A stretch of 49,070 bases of DNA from Bythopirellula sp. (GTDB lineage: Bacteria > Planctomycetota > Planctomycetia > Pirellulales > Lacipirellulaceae): assembly GCA_028285205.1 (NCBI GenBank), contig JANQQA010000086.1, positions 1-49,070 of the forward strand. The letters are read 5' to 3'. A program made the translations under genes and the position numbers. Shown in pieces: positions 34,863 through 43,922 of this stretch (position 1 is its first letter; every line of letters begins with the position of its first letter). The notes beneath the pieces were generated by a model. It made no database searches. It saw only the letters and a list, made by a program, of their open reading frames with translations, and was not told where the DNA came from.

Positions 34863-35126
34863 ATGGCTGCTTTCTTTCTCCCCATTACCATCGCAGTGGA
34901 CGGCGATCAGCCGGTACAATACGACGACACCCAATCATTCTCAACCAAACCACTTGTCTTCCTTGTGGGCAGTAACGCGAGAGTGCAAGATCTGATCTCC
35001 AGCGGAGGTTTCGGATTCGGTGAGGGCCACAGGTACGTTGCCGAACAGATTGAATCGCTAAACTGCCGCATTTCCAATATCACAGCACTGTTGATCGAGA
35101 AACTAAGAGTACCGCAGCGGCAATGA
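34863..35126 (+). CDS. Truncated paralogue of the preceding gene
   Basis: From ATG 34863 (MAAFFLPITIAVDGDQPVQY) to 35126 the 87 residues match the last part of the preceding protein (KPLVFLVGSNARVQDLISSG, YVAEQIESLNCRISNITALL versus its KPIILVLGN and ADQIRALDG). The N-terminal anchor and the first beta domain are missing, so it is a partial duplicate, perhaps non-functional. The stop overlaps the start of the next gene (ATGA). Confidence 0.5.
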   Translation: MAAFFLPITIAVDGDQPVQYDDTQSFSTKPLVFLVGSNARVQDLISSGGFGFGEGHRYVAEQIESLNCRISNITALLIEKLRVPQRQ

Positions 35127-35407
35127 ACTTTAAGGAGTTTCTTGACTACGCATGGCTTCTTTCAGCGTTACTCACGGTCGTCATTGCCGTAAATCGCAAG
35201 GACACGCTACTTGAAGCGTTCGTACCCACGAGCTTAAAGATGCTCTTCTGGCAGTGCATCGTCGTGGTCTGGGCGGTGATGATGTGGGCGCTGTATCTTG
35301 CGGGCAGACCACCGATTCTTGGTCAGCATCCGCTGAATTGGGCTAGGTTCTTGATGCTCGGCTATCTGTGGTCAGTATTTGGCAACTACCACTTACACGG
35401 GGAGTGA
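35123..35407 (+). CDS. Small membrane protein
   Basis: The 94-residue protein has three or so hydrophobic stretches (WLLSALLTVVIAVNR, FWQCIVVVWAVMMWALYLAG, FLMLGYLWSVFGNYH). It overlaps the truncated paralogue by 4 bp, indicating coupled translation. No family recognised. It may belong with the duplicated DUF1573-like genes as a membrane partner. Confidence 0.6.
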   Translation: MNFKEFLDYAWLLSALLTVVIAVNRKDTLLEAFVPTSLKMLFWQCIVVVWAVMMWALYLAGRPPILGQHPLNWARFLMLGYLWSVFGNYHLHGE

Positions 35408-35442
35408 CCGATGCTGGCGTCATGCGCTCCGTCGAGTTTGTA

Positions 35443-35482
35443 GCTCGTAGCTGGAAGGACCTCGAACTACGAGCCAGGTTTT
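35443..35482 (+). terminator. Candidate terminator hairpin
   Basis: GCTCGTAG (35443-35450) and CTACGAGC (35467-35474) form an 8 bp stem with a 16-base loop, followed by CAGGTTTTC. It lies 36 bp after the stop of the small membrane protein, so it may end that operon. Confidence 0.45.
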
Positions 35483-35684
35483 CGTTACTCGTTTTTCGGT
35501 AGCAATTGAGGAGCAATGCCGAAGGATCCGGTCATTAGCCTCGGTTTTCATTAGCTAAGGTGGCCAGCGGTAGGCCGATTCGATAGCCCGTACGGCCCGG
35601 TCCCAACCGACCTACGAGTCGCCATTGCGGGTAGTCGATTCCATCCCAGGAAGTCGCAGCTAAGTCGACTGGGCGCTTCTTGCA

Positions 35685-35891
35685 GTGGCCGCAGCGATTC
35701 TCGTCGCAATGCTGTGGCAACGACCGACCGCGGTCCAGCGGGAGTACTTGATCGCCAACCCTGGCGATCTGTCATTCGAAGATGAAATGAATCACCTAGG
35801 CGCCGACGGCGGGAAGCTGGTCACGGCGCGGCGGGCGACGTCAAAGTACTCGTCTACCAGCTACGAGTGCATTTTCAAGCGAGCACGATAG
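35685..35891 (+). CDS. Small anchored DUF4177-like protein, possibly decayed
   Basis: The 68-codon frame (GTG start; in-frame stop at 35661) begins with a hydrophobic segment (VAAAILVAMLWQRP) and continues EYLIANPGDL, MNHLGADGGKLVTARRATSK and YECIFKRAR. The pattern LxxLGAxGWELV is typical of DUF4177; here the Trp is replaced by Gly (ADGGKLV), which may indicate decay. Function unknown. Confidence 0.4.
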   Translation: MAAAILVAMLWQRPTAVQREYLIANPGDLSFEDEMNHLGADGGKLVTARRATSKYSSTSYECIFKRAR

Positions 35892-36462
35892 TCGCTGCAA
35901 CCTAATCGCGAATACTCAATACGTCGCTTGCAGCAGTTTTGCGCCCATTAGACAGATAGAGGGAGATGTGACCGATTTCCGGCATCGGCCATTGTTAATT
36001 TGACCCTTCGCCGTGTGACCGAGCGCATGCAGTCGGCGCGGGGAGCGCGTACTATGGCAAGTCGAACTAGACCGAGGAGCCGAGTGGTCTTGTCCACGCT
36101 CCTCCTCGGTGGGAGACGTGACTGCAATCATTAGGCAAGAAACACGCGAAGGGCGGTACGTGTTTACCCCCAGTTGACTTTTCGTTGCCTGCGCAAACTA
36201 CCCCCTTTCCATCTGATTGTGTTCTTTTTGCATTCATTGCCATCAGTGGACAGGAAAATTAGTGTCTTTACTCTAGTTGTATCGTTGATCAACGATCAAA
36301 TGCTTTTGAACACTTGCATTCTCGTCCGCCAAGAAAATGCTTGACGAGAATTTCGCCAGACCTATAGCCTTCAGTAGGACAGTAGTATGTCTTGGGATTT
36401 GCATCTCACGGACGCATGGGTTTTCCAATCCATGACACTCAACTTTGACCATGGAGATTGTG
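35892..36462. other. Intergenic stretch with hairpins before the metzincin gene
   Basis: No gene is supported. CCGAGGAG (36072-36079) and CTCCTCGG (36102-36109) form a hairpin without a T-run. It precedes the RTX/metzincin gene and probably carries its promoter. Confidence 0.45.
36426..36460 (+). promoter_or_regulatory. Leader hairpin overlapping the Shine-Dalgarno of the metzincin gene
   Basis: CAATCCATG (36426-36434) can pair with CATGGAGATTG (36450-36460) with a GA bulge. GGAG at 36453-36456 is the SD for the ATG at 36463, so part of it is paired. The geometry resembles the 19487-19561 leader, though weaker. Confidence 0.35.
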
Positions 36463-38934
36463 ATGAGTTCCAAAGCGAAACAGACAATGGGCATTTTTCG
36501 TACGAATACTACTGCATCTGGCAGCCGTGGAGGCATCACCGCAGACCGCAGCCTTCGGTTTGAGCAGTGTGAGGAGCGGATTATGCTTACGACCTATGAC
36601 CTTCCTACATTCGGTACAGGGTTAGGTGAAACTTCCTCGCTCGATTTTTCAGGAACAACAGTGTCTCGAACGGACCCAGACATCTACACATTCGACCTGG
36701 ATCCAGGGGACATACTCGGTGTGAATCTAATTGGAGACCCTGTCGGGCTTGCCTTGAAAGATGGCAGTGGCGACTCCATCGTCATTGCGAACGGCAAGGA
36801 TATAGGAACGGCACTTCCAGGTGCCGTTGCAAGTGGTTCGCCTCTATTCCCAGGCGGTGATTCGAGTATTGGGTACGTTGTTACTGGAACCACTTCCTTC
36901 TCCCTGGAGGTTACTGACGGTGGCGCAAGCAATGGGGACTATGACTTGGAATTGCGGGTGTATCGGCCGGTACTTGAGCAGCAGCCGATTGGCTCAACGC
37001 AGTTTCTATATCTAGATTTTGATGGCGCGTCCTCCCTCGACATGGAAGCCTTATTCGGATCCGGTCTGCCGGGTGCGACGCCGCTGCCGAGCAACGTCAC
37101 CGTTCCGGGGATAGCCTCGTACCTGGCTGACTGGGGGCTGAGTGCTTCTCAGGAAACTGAGCTGATCGAAGCGATCGAAGATGTTGTTGAAGATAACCTG
37201 CTGCTAGACATCGGCTTGGGGCTTAACGGCTCACGGGATTCTTCTCTTCAGAACGGCGATTTCGATATTGAGATCATTACCAGTCTCGAAAACGCTGACA
37301 TTTTTGGACTGCCGAACGTTAGCCGAGTCATTGTCGGTGGGGACGGAACAGCTGTCGGACTGCCTGGAGTGATTGGCTTCGCTGAGAGCGTTGATGTCGG
37401 CAATTTTAACACCGAAGAAACGGCCATGGTGTTCTTGGATTCGCTAGCCGGACCCGCCACAAGTCTAAATTCGATTAATCATTTTACTCTGCACGGCTCC
37501 GCAACAATGGTGGATCTGGTGGCTGAGGTTGTGGGAAATATCATATCCCACGAGGCCGGGCACTTTTTCGGTAATTGGCACACTAACCCGAACCTTGCCC
37601 CATTTGGGATAATGGATCATGGCAATGCGGGAATCGATCAGATTGCCGGTTCGTCCGACGGTTACAACTTCGGCAATGCGGACGACATTGACGTGGATTT
37701 CATTGTCGACTCATATGGCGAGGGTTTTCCTGTCCCAAACTTCTACAATGGCACACAGGATACGGCTAATGTCATTGCGATGGGCCTGTCAACGGGGACG
37801 ACAACGGGCTTCTACTTTGATCCAATAACTCGCAAACTCACCTACACCGGAGATGATTCGCCATCGACCGTCACATTGAGTGGCACCGGCATCTTGGGCG
37901 AGGTGCAAGCCGACGATGGCACTTCGACGATCACGTACACGAATGTTTCGTCGCTGGAGCTGAACACATTCGATGGCGTCGACATACTGCACCTGGACTC
38001 CAGTCTGTCGTCTGCACTGCCGACAGGCACTGTTACTTTTAACGCTGGAAGCGGGGCTGATACTATTCGAGTCACGCAAGACTCCGACTACATTCTCACT
38101 AATAGCTCGTTGCAGGTCGGTAGCTCGAGTATCGATCTCACAGGTGTGGAGAACGGATGGCTGACTGGCGGGTCCAGTGCCAATGACCTCGACGCGTCTC
38201 TCTTCACCGGCGACGCGACGCTCGTCGGCGGCGATGGCAACGACACTCTAACGGGCGGAAGTGGTAACGATACCTTGGTCGGTGGTGACGGAGACGACAC
38301 GTTGAACGGCGGCCTTGGTGATGACGTCTACAAGTTCGAAGAGGGCGACGGTGGTAACGATGTCATCGCGGAATCTGCTAGCCAGGGTATCGACGAGTTC
38401 GATTTCAGTGACTATGGACTAATGGGAGCGAATTGGACGAACATCAGTGTGGATCTTGCGAATACCTCGCAGCAGACGGTCAACCCATCTCGGGCCTTGA
38501 AGTTTACGATTCAGAATGCGGCTGCAATCGAGAAGGTAACAGGCACAATCCACGGCGATTTCATCTATGGTAACGCCCTGACGAATGTGCTTGATGGAGG
38601 AGATGGTAACGACATCATCGATGGACGGGAGAGTGCCGACGTCATCTTTGGTGGTGCGGGGCTTGACATCCTATTCGGTCGAGCGGGAAACGATGCGATA
38701 TCTGGAGGAGACGGTGCCGATTGGATTTACGGTGGAGATGACAACGATACGCTCTACGGAGGAGCAGGTAACGATAACGTCTTCGGCGAATTGGGCGATG
38801 ATTTCCTATACGGCGGAGTCGATGACGACTCGATCGACGGCGGCGGCGGCACCGACTACGGATATGGCGGCGATGGAGTCGACACGGAAGTAGCGGTTGA
38901 GTTCTGGAATACCGACGGTTCCAACGGCATCTAA
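36463..38934 (+). CDS. LEPR-XLL exported metzincin-type protease with RTX calcium-binding repeats
   Basis: The start is ATG 36463, six bases after GGAG; frames extend upstream to a TTG at 36445. FEQCEERIMLT (about 33-43) is the LEPR-XLL export motif. ISHEAGHFFGNWHT (His363, Glu364, His367, His373) is a metzincin zinc site HExxHxxGxxH, followed by a Met-turn (GIMDHG). The C-terminal half (about 588-810) is built of RTX nonapeptide repeats (GGDGNDTLTGGSGNDTL, DGGDGNDIIDG). I infer a calcium-dependent secreted protease with a beta-roll tail. RTX proteins are usually exported by type I secretion, but the LEPR-XLL start suggests another route; no transporter lies nearby. Confidence 0.82.
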   Translation: MSSKAKQTMGIFRTNTTASGSRGGITADRSLRFEQCEERIMLTTYDLPTFGTGLGETSSLDFSGTTVSRTDPDIYTFDLDPGDILGVNLIGDPVGLALKDGSGDSIVIANGKDIGTALPGAVASGSPLFPGGDSSIGYVVTGTTSFSLEVTDGGASNGDYDLELRVYRPVLEQQPIGSTQFLYLDFDGASSLDMEALFGSGLPGATPLPSNVTVPGIASYLADWGLSASQETELIEAIEDVVEDNLLLDIGLGLNGSRDSSLQNGDFDIEIITSLENADIFGLPNVSRVIVGGDGTAVGLPGVIGFAESVDVGNFNTEETAMVFLDSLAGPATSLNSINHFTLHGSATMVDLVAEVVGNIISHEAGHFFGNWHTNPNLAPFGIMDHGNAGIDQIAGSSDGYNFGNADDIDVDFIVDSYGEGFPVPNFYNGTQDTANVIAMGLSTGTTTGFYFDPITRKLTYTGDDSPSTVTLSGTGILGEVQADDGTSTITYTNVSSLELNTFDGVDILHLDSSLSSALPTGTVTFNAGSGADTIRVTQDSDYILTNSSLQVGSSSIDLTGVENGWLTGGSSANDLDASLFTGDATLVGGDGNDTLTGGSGNDTLVGGDGDDTLNGGLGDDVYKFEEGDGGNDVIAESASQGIDEFDFSDYGLMGANWTNISVDLANTSQQTVNPSRALKFTIQNAAAIEKVTGTIHGDFIYGNALTNVLDGGDGNDIIDGRESADVIFGGAGLDILFGRAGNDAISGGDGADWIYGGDDNDTLYGGAGNDNVFGELGDDFLYGGVDDDSIDGGGGTDYGYGGDGVDTEVAVEFWNTDGSNGI

Positions 38935-39123
38935 GCTGCCGATTGTCACCGACCGTTGGGGGCTGTGTGCTGATTGGCCGGTACTTCTGTACTGTCAGGT
39001 CTTTGCAGAGTCGTGCCTCTCGGAGTAGCGGCTTAGTTCTTGCAGGATCACTGCCGCGATTGAGGAGCAGCGGTTGACGACGAGGGGTGTGGGGAGTGAG
39101 CGTTAGGTCCACCCATCGCGATT
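38935..39123. other. Intergenic stretch downstream of the metzincin gene
   Basis: No gene is supported. It ends at copy B of the 102 nt element. Confidence 0.45.
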
Positions 39124-39226
39124 CCGCAAACTATTGCCTAGCAGAGACTTTTACCCTAGTCTGGAAGCAGTCGGGATGATAGGAGAACAGCGGCATCACT
39201 CCCAGTGCCGCTTTCTTTGTGCGCTC
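39124..39226 (+). ncRNA. Copy B of the ~102 nt conserved non-coding element
   Basis: It begins CCGCAAACTATTGCC, contains CTTTTACCCTA and GGATGATAG and ends in an AGCGGCA/TGCCGCT hairpin followed by TTCTTTGTGCGCTC. It aligns with copy A (13227-13328, minus strand) along its full length with one gap. It lies about 190 bp after the metzincin gene stop and directly before the SGNH-hydrolase remnant. A 3'-UTR element, a small RNA or a mobile repeat are all possible. Confidence 0.5.
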
Positions 39227-39455
39227 AACAAATAAAGGCAGCCACAGACTACCAGAAGACTGCCCGGCAATCGTGTCGTCGATTCTGCCGCTCAACGACA
39301 ATTCGAAAAAAATCGGCACCCGTCGCATCGAGTACATCGACGGGGATGTTCGGCTTGACACGTCGTTTCACAATGGCGACGGGATGCACCTCAATACCGC
39401 GGGAAATCTTGCCTGGGCGGCAAGTCTCAAGGCTGCAGTCGAAAGCTTAGTGTAA
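39219..39455 (+). pseudogene. C-terminal remnant of an SGNH/GDSL hydrolase
   Basis: IVSSILPLNDNSKKIGTRRI, EYIDGDVRLDTSFHN and DGMHLNTAGNLAWAASLKAA give the last part of an SGNH hydrolase: the DGxHLN block holds the catalytic Asp and His. The N-terminal blocks (GDSL, Gly and Asn) are absent, so this is a fragment. It overlaps the tail of the EEP pseudogene on the other strand. Confidence 0.6.
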
Positions 39456-40150
39456 TCGCGGCGAGCGTAACACACACCAACGCGGATGGTTCAGAAACGG
39501 CGGCCGCACCGCTGTCCGGGACACTGGCATACTGAGCTAGCCAAGTAGCAAGGTCAGCTGCGTCGACCGCTTCGTCAAGATTGGTGTCATCTTCTGCGAG
39601 AGTGGTTCCTAAACCAAACCCTCGCTGCAATGTGAGGAAGTCTGCTCCGTCTATATCAAGGTCTTGGTCATAATAAGTTATCTGGCTGGCGTAAAGGCTT
39701 ATACCTCTGAATTGCCCATGAGGCTTGATCCAGTAGTACATCAACTGTCGAGCTTCTGCATCAGTGCCAACTTCGCCGAATGCGATTCTTGTTTGAGCGA
39801 TACGGTAGTCGTGTTATAGATCAAGCCGGGACGACCGCCGCCGCTTGTTTCGTCATTGACCAGCCCGCGTGCATAAGTTTCATCGCCGTTGATACTACTC
39901 AGAATATCGACGATATCCTGTGTAGTCGTTGCAACAGAGGTTTGTCCCTGTAGCGAGAGAACATCAATCGGCTTGGCAATTCCGTTGATCTCTTCATTCC
40001 CGATGGCTTCGAGGATATCCCGTAGTCCCTCACGTGGACCACCTGCAGTGTTCCATGTAACTATGCGGAGTCGGGGGCATGGGCAAAGCTGGACAGCGTC
40101 AGAAAGGCCAGCAGGACGCACGGTGTTCTCATTCTCTGTATCCGCTCCAT
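39427..40150 (-). pseudogene. Degraded EEP-nuclease gene with dockerin-like and PEP-CTERM tail
   Basis: Three reading frames carry parts of one gene. The first gives a signal peptide (MRTPCVLLAFLTLSSFAHA, ATG 40132). The second carries the EEP start (RIVTWNTAGGPREGLRDILE, Asn present), where the catalytic Glu of LSLQE is replaced by Gly (LSLQGQTS). The third gives ARQLMYYWIKPHGQFRGISL, a dockerin-like DQDLDIDGADFLTLQRGFG and a PEP-CTERM-like end (SEPSALVCVTLAA). Most of the catalytic core (Asp-x-Asn, Ser-Asp-His) is missing. At least two frameshifts, one deletion and one active-site change make it a pseudogene related to the protein at 30048-33092. Confidence 0.7.
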
Positions 40151-40154
40151 GCAT

Positions 40155-40580
40155 TCATACTATCTCGGCTCTCGTGGGCACGCTACGATTCTGGTAGGCG
40201 ACGCCAGGTCTGATTGACGCAAGCGGCGTGGGATTAGCGAGCCCTAGTCGCGAAAACCCCAAAGCCTTCATGAAGCTCTCCGGTGGTCGCTTCCGCTGTC
40301 GTGAAATCAATCGTAGGGGTGAACGGCGACGCAAGAGGATATTGACCCGACCGTGTATCTGCATCAGATTACCCGAGCAGGCAGCGCTATGCCCATTGCT
40401 TGGACTCGTGGCCGATCGCGAATTCCCATCGGGTTTCATCCACAGCAGGGGCCACGCTGCCTGCTCTTTCGTTACCCATTGTTGTGCGTAGATTCGCCTA
40501 AAAGGTCAGCGGTTCGTAGTCCGCATAACGTGAGACAAAGGTCATTGTGCGGGAGGTGGCATTGGCTGGCACTTATCAGT
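40155..40580. other. Intergenic stretch holding a DUF1559 remnant
   Basis: No intact gene is seen. A short prepilin-family tail remains at 40335-40382 (next entry). Confidence 0.5.
40335..40382 (+). pseudogene. C-terminal remnant of a DUF1559 gene
   Basis: Translated, EDIDPTVYLHQITRAG matches 14 of 16 residues of the intact family tail at 45138-45185 ([16 protein letters not shown]). The preceding bases show no in-frame continuation, so only the tail survived. It lies between the EEP pseudogene and an intact EEP gene. Confidence 0.6.
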
Positions 40581-41780
40581 TCAGTCACTCACTTCGAAAA
40601 CGTGCTGTAATGGACTCGGCAATGGGAGGCGAACCCAAATCGGCATATGATCGGTGAAATCATGGCTAAACCTATCGTAGTCAGGTTCGCCAGCGGGAGA
40701 TGCTCCGGGCCCCGCCTCAGTAAATAGTTTGGTAAAGTTGAAGACACCATAATCGTACTGGTCATCGCCGAGTGTGCCAGCAAGGGAGTTGTGACGTCCA
40801 CGTGGCAGCCGACTATCATCGGCTACCCAGGCAATATGATCGTAGGTCTCAGTTCCGCGTGCGTTGGTACGGATCTCGCCATCGAGAAAAGGAAAATTCA
40901 CCTTGGCTTGGAGATTTCGTGTGGAATTGATCTGTGTAACGTAGTTTTCGATTCCTTGTCGGCGGCGATCTAAAGACGATTCGAAATCAAGGTTCAGATC
41001 GGCCATCAATAAGTAGATCTTTCTATCTCTGTCTACGGTCTTCTTGCTATCCAAGAGCAGCCACTCCAGCAGGGCAAAGAACTCTTGTTCTCGTTCGGTC
41101 TTATTCTGTCCTGAAACAAGATGCGCGTTTACGGCGTAAAAAACATAACTGCCATTGGGCCCGTCGATTATGAATTCGACGATATGTGGGGCACGGATAA
41201 ACTGGACGAATGCCTTGAACTTCGAAGCGACTAATCTTGTGCTATCCTCAACCCAGGCTTTGATTTTATCCAAGAACGTAGGGTCGCCCTCTCCAGGGAT
41301 GGAGGCCTCAAGAGATGCCTTAAGAGCGGCACTAATGTTCTGTGTTACGGCCGATCGGTCGAAGGTAAGATCTGATGCAAGGTCACCACGTTTGACGCGA
41401 TCCTGGTTGTAGAGCCAAGCCATGCGCTCGGCCATTCCGCGTCGCCCGGGCGCTTCACCAGTGACATCGCTAATCACGATTCCAAAGTTGGCGCCATTGG
41501 CATTCAAGCTGTCTCGCAAATGATAGAGAGCCTCTGTATTCTCCTGCTGCTCTTGGATCGCAAGTAAATCGGCAGTCGCGGCGACTCGCTCGATCATTCT
41601 TGTGGCACCAGCGCTCTTCTTGAGCTCGTTGTCTTCGGTAAGGGCTCCAAACTTACGGATATTCCAAGACATCAAGATTACGGAATCGTTGCGTCGCGCC
41701 GGCAGTCCGAAGGATTCAGGGTCACTATCCAGATGTGACTCAATCTGCAGCCATTCTGTATCACTGAAATGCTGTACCAT
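40581..41780 (-). CDS. EEP-family protein without signal peptide
   Basis: The 399-residue product has the EEP signatures: LMSWNIRKFG (Asn40), LLAIQEQQ (Glu77), VNAHLVSG, LLMADLNLDF (Asp-x-Asn), YDHIAW and SHDFTDHMPIWVR (Ser-Asp-His end). There is no signal peptide or LEPR-XLL start, so it may be cytoplasmic. The long insert with KASLEASIPGEGDPTFLDK and KAWVEDSTRLVASKFK is atypical. Endonuclease, phosphatase and exonuclease activities share this fold and I cannot choose. The next gene upstream is another EEP gene in the same direction, 24 bp from its start. Confidence 0.8.
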   Translation of the reverse strand: MVQHFSDTEWLQIESHLDSDPESFGLPARRNDSVILMSWNIRKFGALTEDNELKKSAGATRMIERVAATADLLAIQEQQENTEALYHLRDSLNANGANFGIVISDVTGEAPGRRGMAERMAWLYNQDRVKRGDLASDLTFDRSAVTQNISAALKASLEASIPGEGDPTFLDKIKAWVEDSTRLVASKFKAFVQFIRAPHIVEFIIDGPNGSYVFYAVNAHLVSGQNKTEREQEFFALLEWLLLDSKKTVDRDRKIYLLMADLNLDFESSLDRRRQGIENYVTQINSTRNLQAKVNFPFLDGEIRTNARGTETYDHIAWVADDSRLPRGRHNSLAGTLGDDQYDYGVFNFTKLFTEAGPGASPAGEPDYDRFSHDFTDHMPIWVRLPLPSPLQHVFEVSD

Positions 41781-41804
41781 ATTGCATCAATAAATCATGT
41801 CCGT

Positions 41805-42728
41805 TCAATCATCGTCAGCTAGTTCGTTGAACTGCATAACGATTGGCCAGTGATCTGAAAGCGTGCGTCTGTATTTACTGTGATCGGTTGGCTCAATCAC
41901 AGTCACTTGTCCAACTCCGTGGAACTCATGGCCTCTAGCTAGCTGGCTCTTAGGTACGTAGCACCGATCAAGTGGGCCGACCGGGTGAGTGCGTTGGTCT
42001 CGATAGTTCAGATCGAACATGCCACCGTCTCGGAACACATGACCGGCCGCTTCGTTCTTATCGTGCATGTTGAAGTCACCAATTATGACGATATCCTGCT
42101 CACCACTAAAATGAGCTTCGATTTCGGGCATTTCAATTATCAGTGCTTTAGCTTCGTCCTCTCGCTGCTCTTCGTCTCGATCGCCACGCCCTGCTTTCAT
42201 GTGCATGGCGATAACTACGAAATCTGTTCTGCCATCGCCTCTTGAGAAATGCATGGCATGCGGATGACGATCCCACTCGTTGGCGTCTCGTGTTGTGTCG
42301 GAGACAGGAATTCGCAATCTTCGTGTGGTCGGTGTTACCTGATCCTGATTCCAAGCGATGCCCGTAAGCTGTGTTCCGGAATGCCGCTTTCGTTTTGCAA
42401 ACAGCTCATATTCCCAATTGTGACCTGCACTTGCGTTCAAGATCTCAAAAGCTCTGCTCAGAATCGTGTTCGTCATTGTGTCATCGTCATCGTCGTTATC
42501 GTTGATTTCACTAAGTGCGATCACGTCGGCACGAAAACTCTCGAAGAGTTCAGCAACATCTTGCGGCTGCCGTGCCACGCCGTATCCATGATCGCGACTA
42601 CGCCTTGGATAGTCTCGTGAATACGGCGAACCGAGTGATTCGCCATTCCACGAAGCAACTCGAATCGGGTGTTGTGCCTGAGTAGCTGAGGAGACGCAAA
42701 TCACGAGGAACAGGACACTGAGGCGCAT
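41805..42728 (-). CDS. Exported EEP nuclease/phosphodiesterase
   Basis: The start is ATG 42728 (MRLSVLFLVICVSSATQAQ), a signal peptide with GGAG 8 bases before it; the open frame extends 22 codons further without support. Motifs: RVASWNGE (Asn28), IALSEIND (Glu74), IAMHMKAG (His), IIGDFNMHD (Asp-x-Asn), LDRCY and TLSDHWPIVMQF (Ser-Asp-His). All catalytic residues appear present. It would be periplasmic or secreted and digest nucleic acids or phosphodiesters. It stands 24 bp upstream of the next EEP gene, so the two may be co-transcribed. Confidence 0.8.
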   Translation of the reverse strand: MRLSVLFLVICVSSATQAQHPIRVASWNGESLGSPYSRDYPRRSRDHGYGVARQPQDVAELFESFRADVIALSEINDNDDDDDTMTNTILSRAFEILNASAGHNWEYELFAKRKRHSGTQLTGIAWNQDQVTPTTRRLRIPVSDTTRDANEWDRHPHAMHFSRGDGRTDFVVIAMHMKAGRGDRDEEQREDEAKALIIEMPEIEAHFSGEQDIVIIGDFNMHDKNEAAGHVFRDGGMFDLNYRDQRTHPVGPLDRCYVPKSQLARGHEFHGVGQVTVIEPTDHSKYRRTLSDHWPIVMQFNELADDD

Positions 42729-43922
42729 TTCCATTTCTCCTGTACAGTGTTGGTTTTTCGACGATCGCTTTTCGCTCATTGCTCGAAGGTTCACGTTCGC
42801 CCACCCAGCAGACTGGTATGCCCGTGCTCAGGATGAATGGGTGAAACTATTTCGATATGAGCAGATCTCGATATGAACAGATTCATAGCATCTTATGTCC
42901 ACGGCACCGTTATTTCCAAGAGTTTACCGGCAGATCGCTTGGGATAACCTATCAGCAACGCGAGTCAAGCGAGCTTGCCGGACGATGTTGCATATGCCCA
43001 ATTCTAGAGCGTATGTGTCGTAGCACCAGCGGATACTCTTCAGAGTTTAGAGGCAAATACCCTAGGCAATTGCTCCTAAATCACCTTGAATCAGGGGTAT
43101 AAACACCTGGCCTGGCCCATCACCGAGGACTCCTGCGAGACAAACGGCAAGCTGTAGTAGGTTTGGGCTGCCGGCGCATCATAGGGTGTCCGCGCAGTTA
43201 AGCTTTTTGAGAATCTTTGAATCAGCGTGTCGACGAGAAGCGTGTGAACTCGCTTAGCAGACAGGGAACCGACAACCGTGTCAGATGCTCTCAACAGAAT
43301 CGAGCGTTGTCTCATGCCAAGCTCTGTGTTTCCGACGCGACTCACACACGGCAATGGTCGCATAGTCGCACAACTGAATGGCAAGCCCCAATTTCGTAGC
43401 CAGGCGAGAAAGGAATCTCGAATTTCATCAGACCGCGTCCAGGCGATCGGAACAAGCGACTTCTCTGGATACTTCCGATTGGTGGGAAGAGCAGGAGTAA
43501 TCAGGCTCCCAAACTGCTGATGCTCAAACGAACATAATTCCGATTCTCGGGCGTTGGGACATGCGGAATTCGTCGAAAAACACGCTCAAACCCCCGTCGC
43601 AGAAATCTGCTTGACGTCGCGAAACGTCCTTTGTTAGGGTGCATGTACTAAGGGATGTGGAATGGTGGCAATTGCCTGCTTGTGAAAGTAGGACAAATTG
43701 CCATGATCCAGGCCCTTGCTTCTATCCAGTTCTGGATCCACGAACTGCTGATTCTTGCCTTCGTGATCAGCCGTAGGCCGCTTGCCTCCGGCACTTCGCC
43801 CGCAATCTGGGATTCCTCCACGATTATTCTTCTTTCGCCCAACGGCGTTCATTTGGTTGCCGTTGGATGGGAGCGTCATTTTTTTCTTTATTCCTTATTT
43901 TTTCTCAGAAGGAGGCATCAAA
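42729..43922. other. Gene-poor stretch before the DUF1559 gene
   Basis: About 1.2 kb without a convincing gene: several overlapping frames on both strands look accidental. At 43611-43639 a weak TTGACG...TTAGGG pair spaced 17 bp could be a promoter, but the -10 match is poor. Confidence 0.5.

Noticed and set aside
42857..43520. Several 60-97 codon frames on both strands
   Set aside because: No ribosome binding sites, no domain, and mutually exclusive overlaps.
43611..43639. Promoter TTGACG...TTAGGG before the DUF1559 gene
   Set aside because: The -10 match is poor and the leader would be nearly 280 bp; not strong enough to call.
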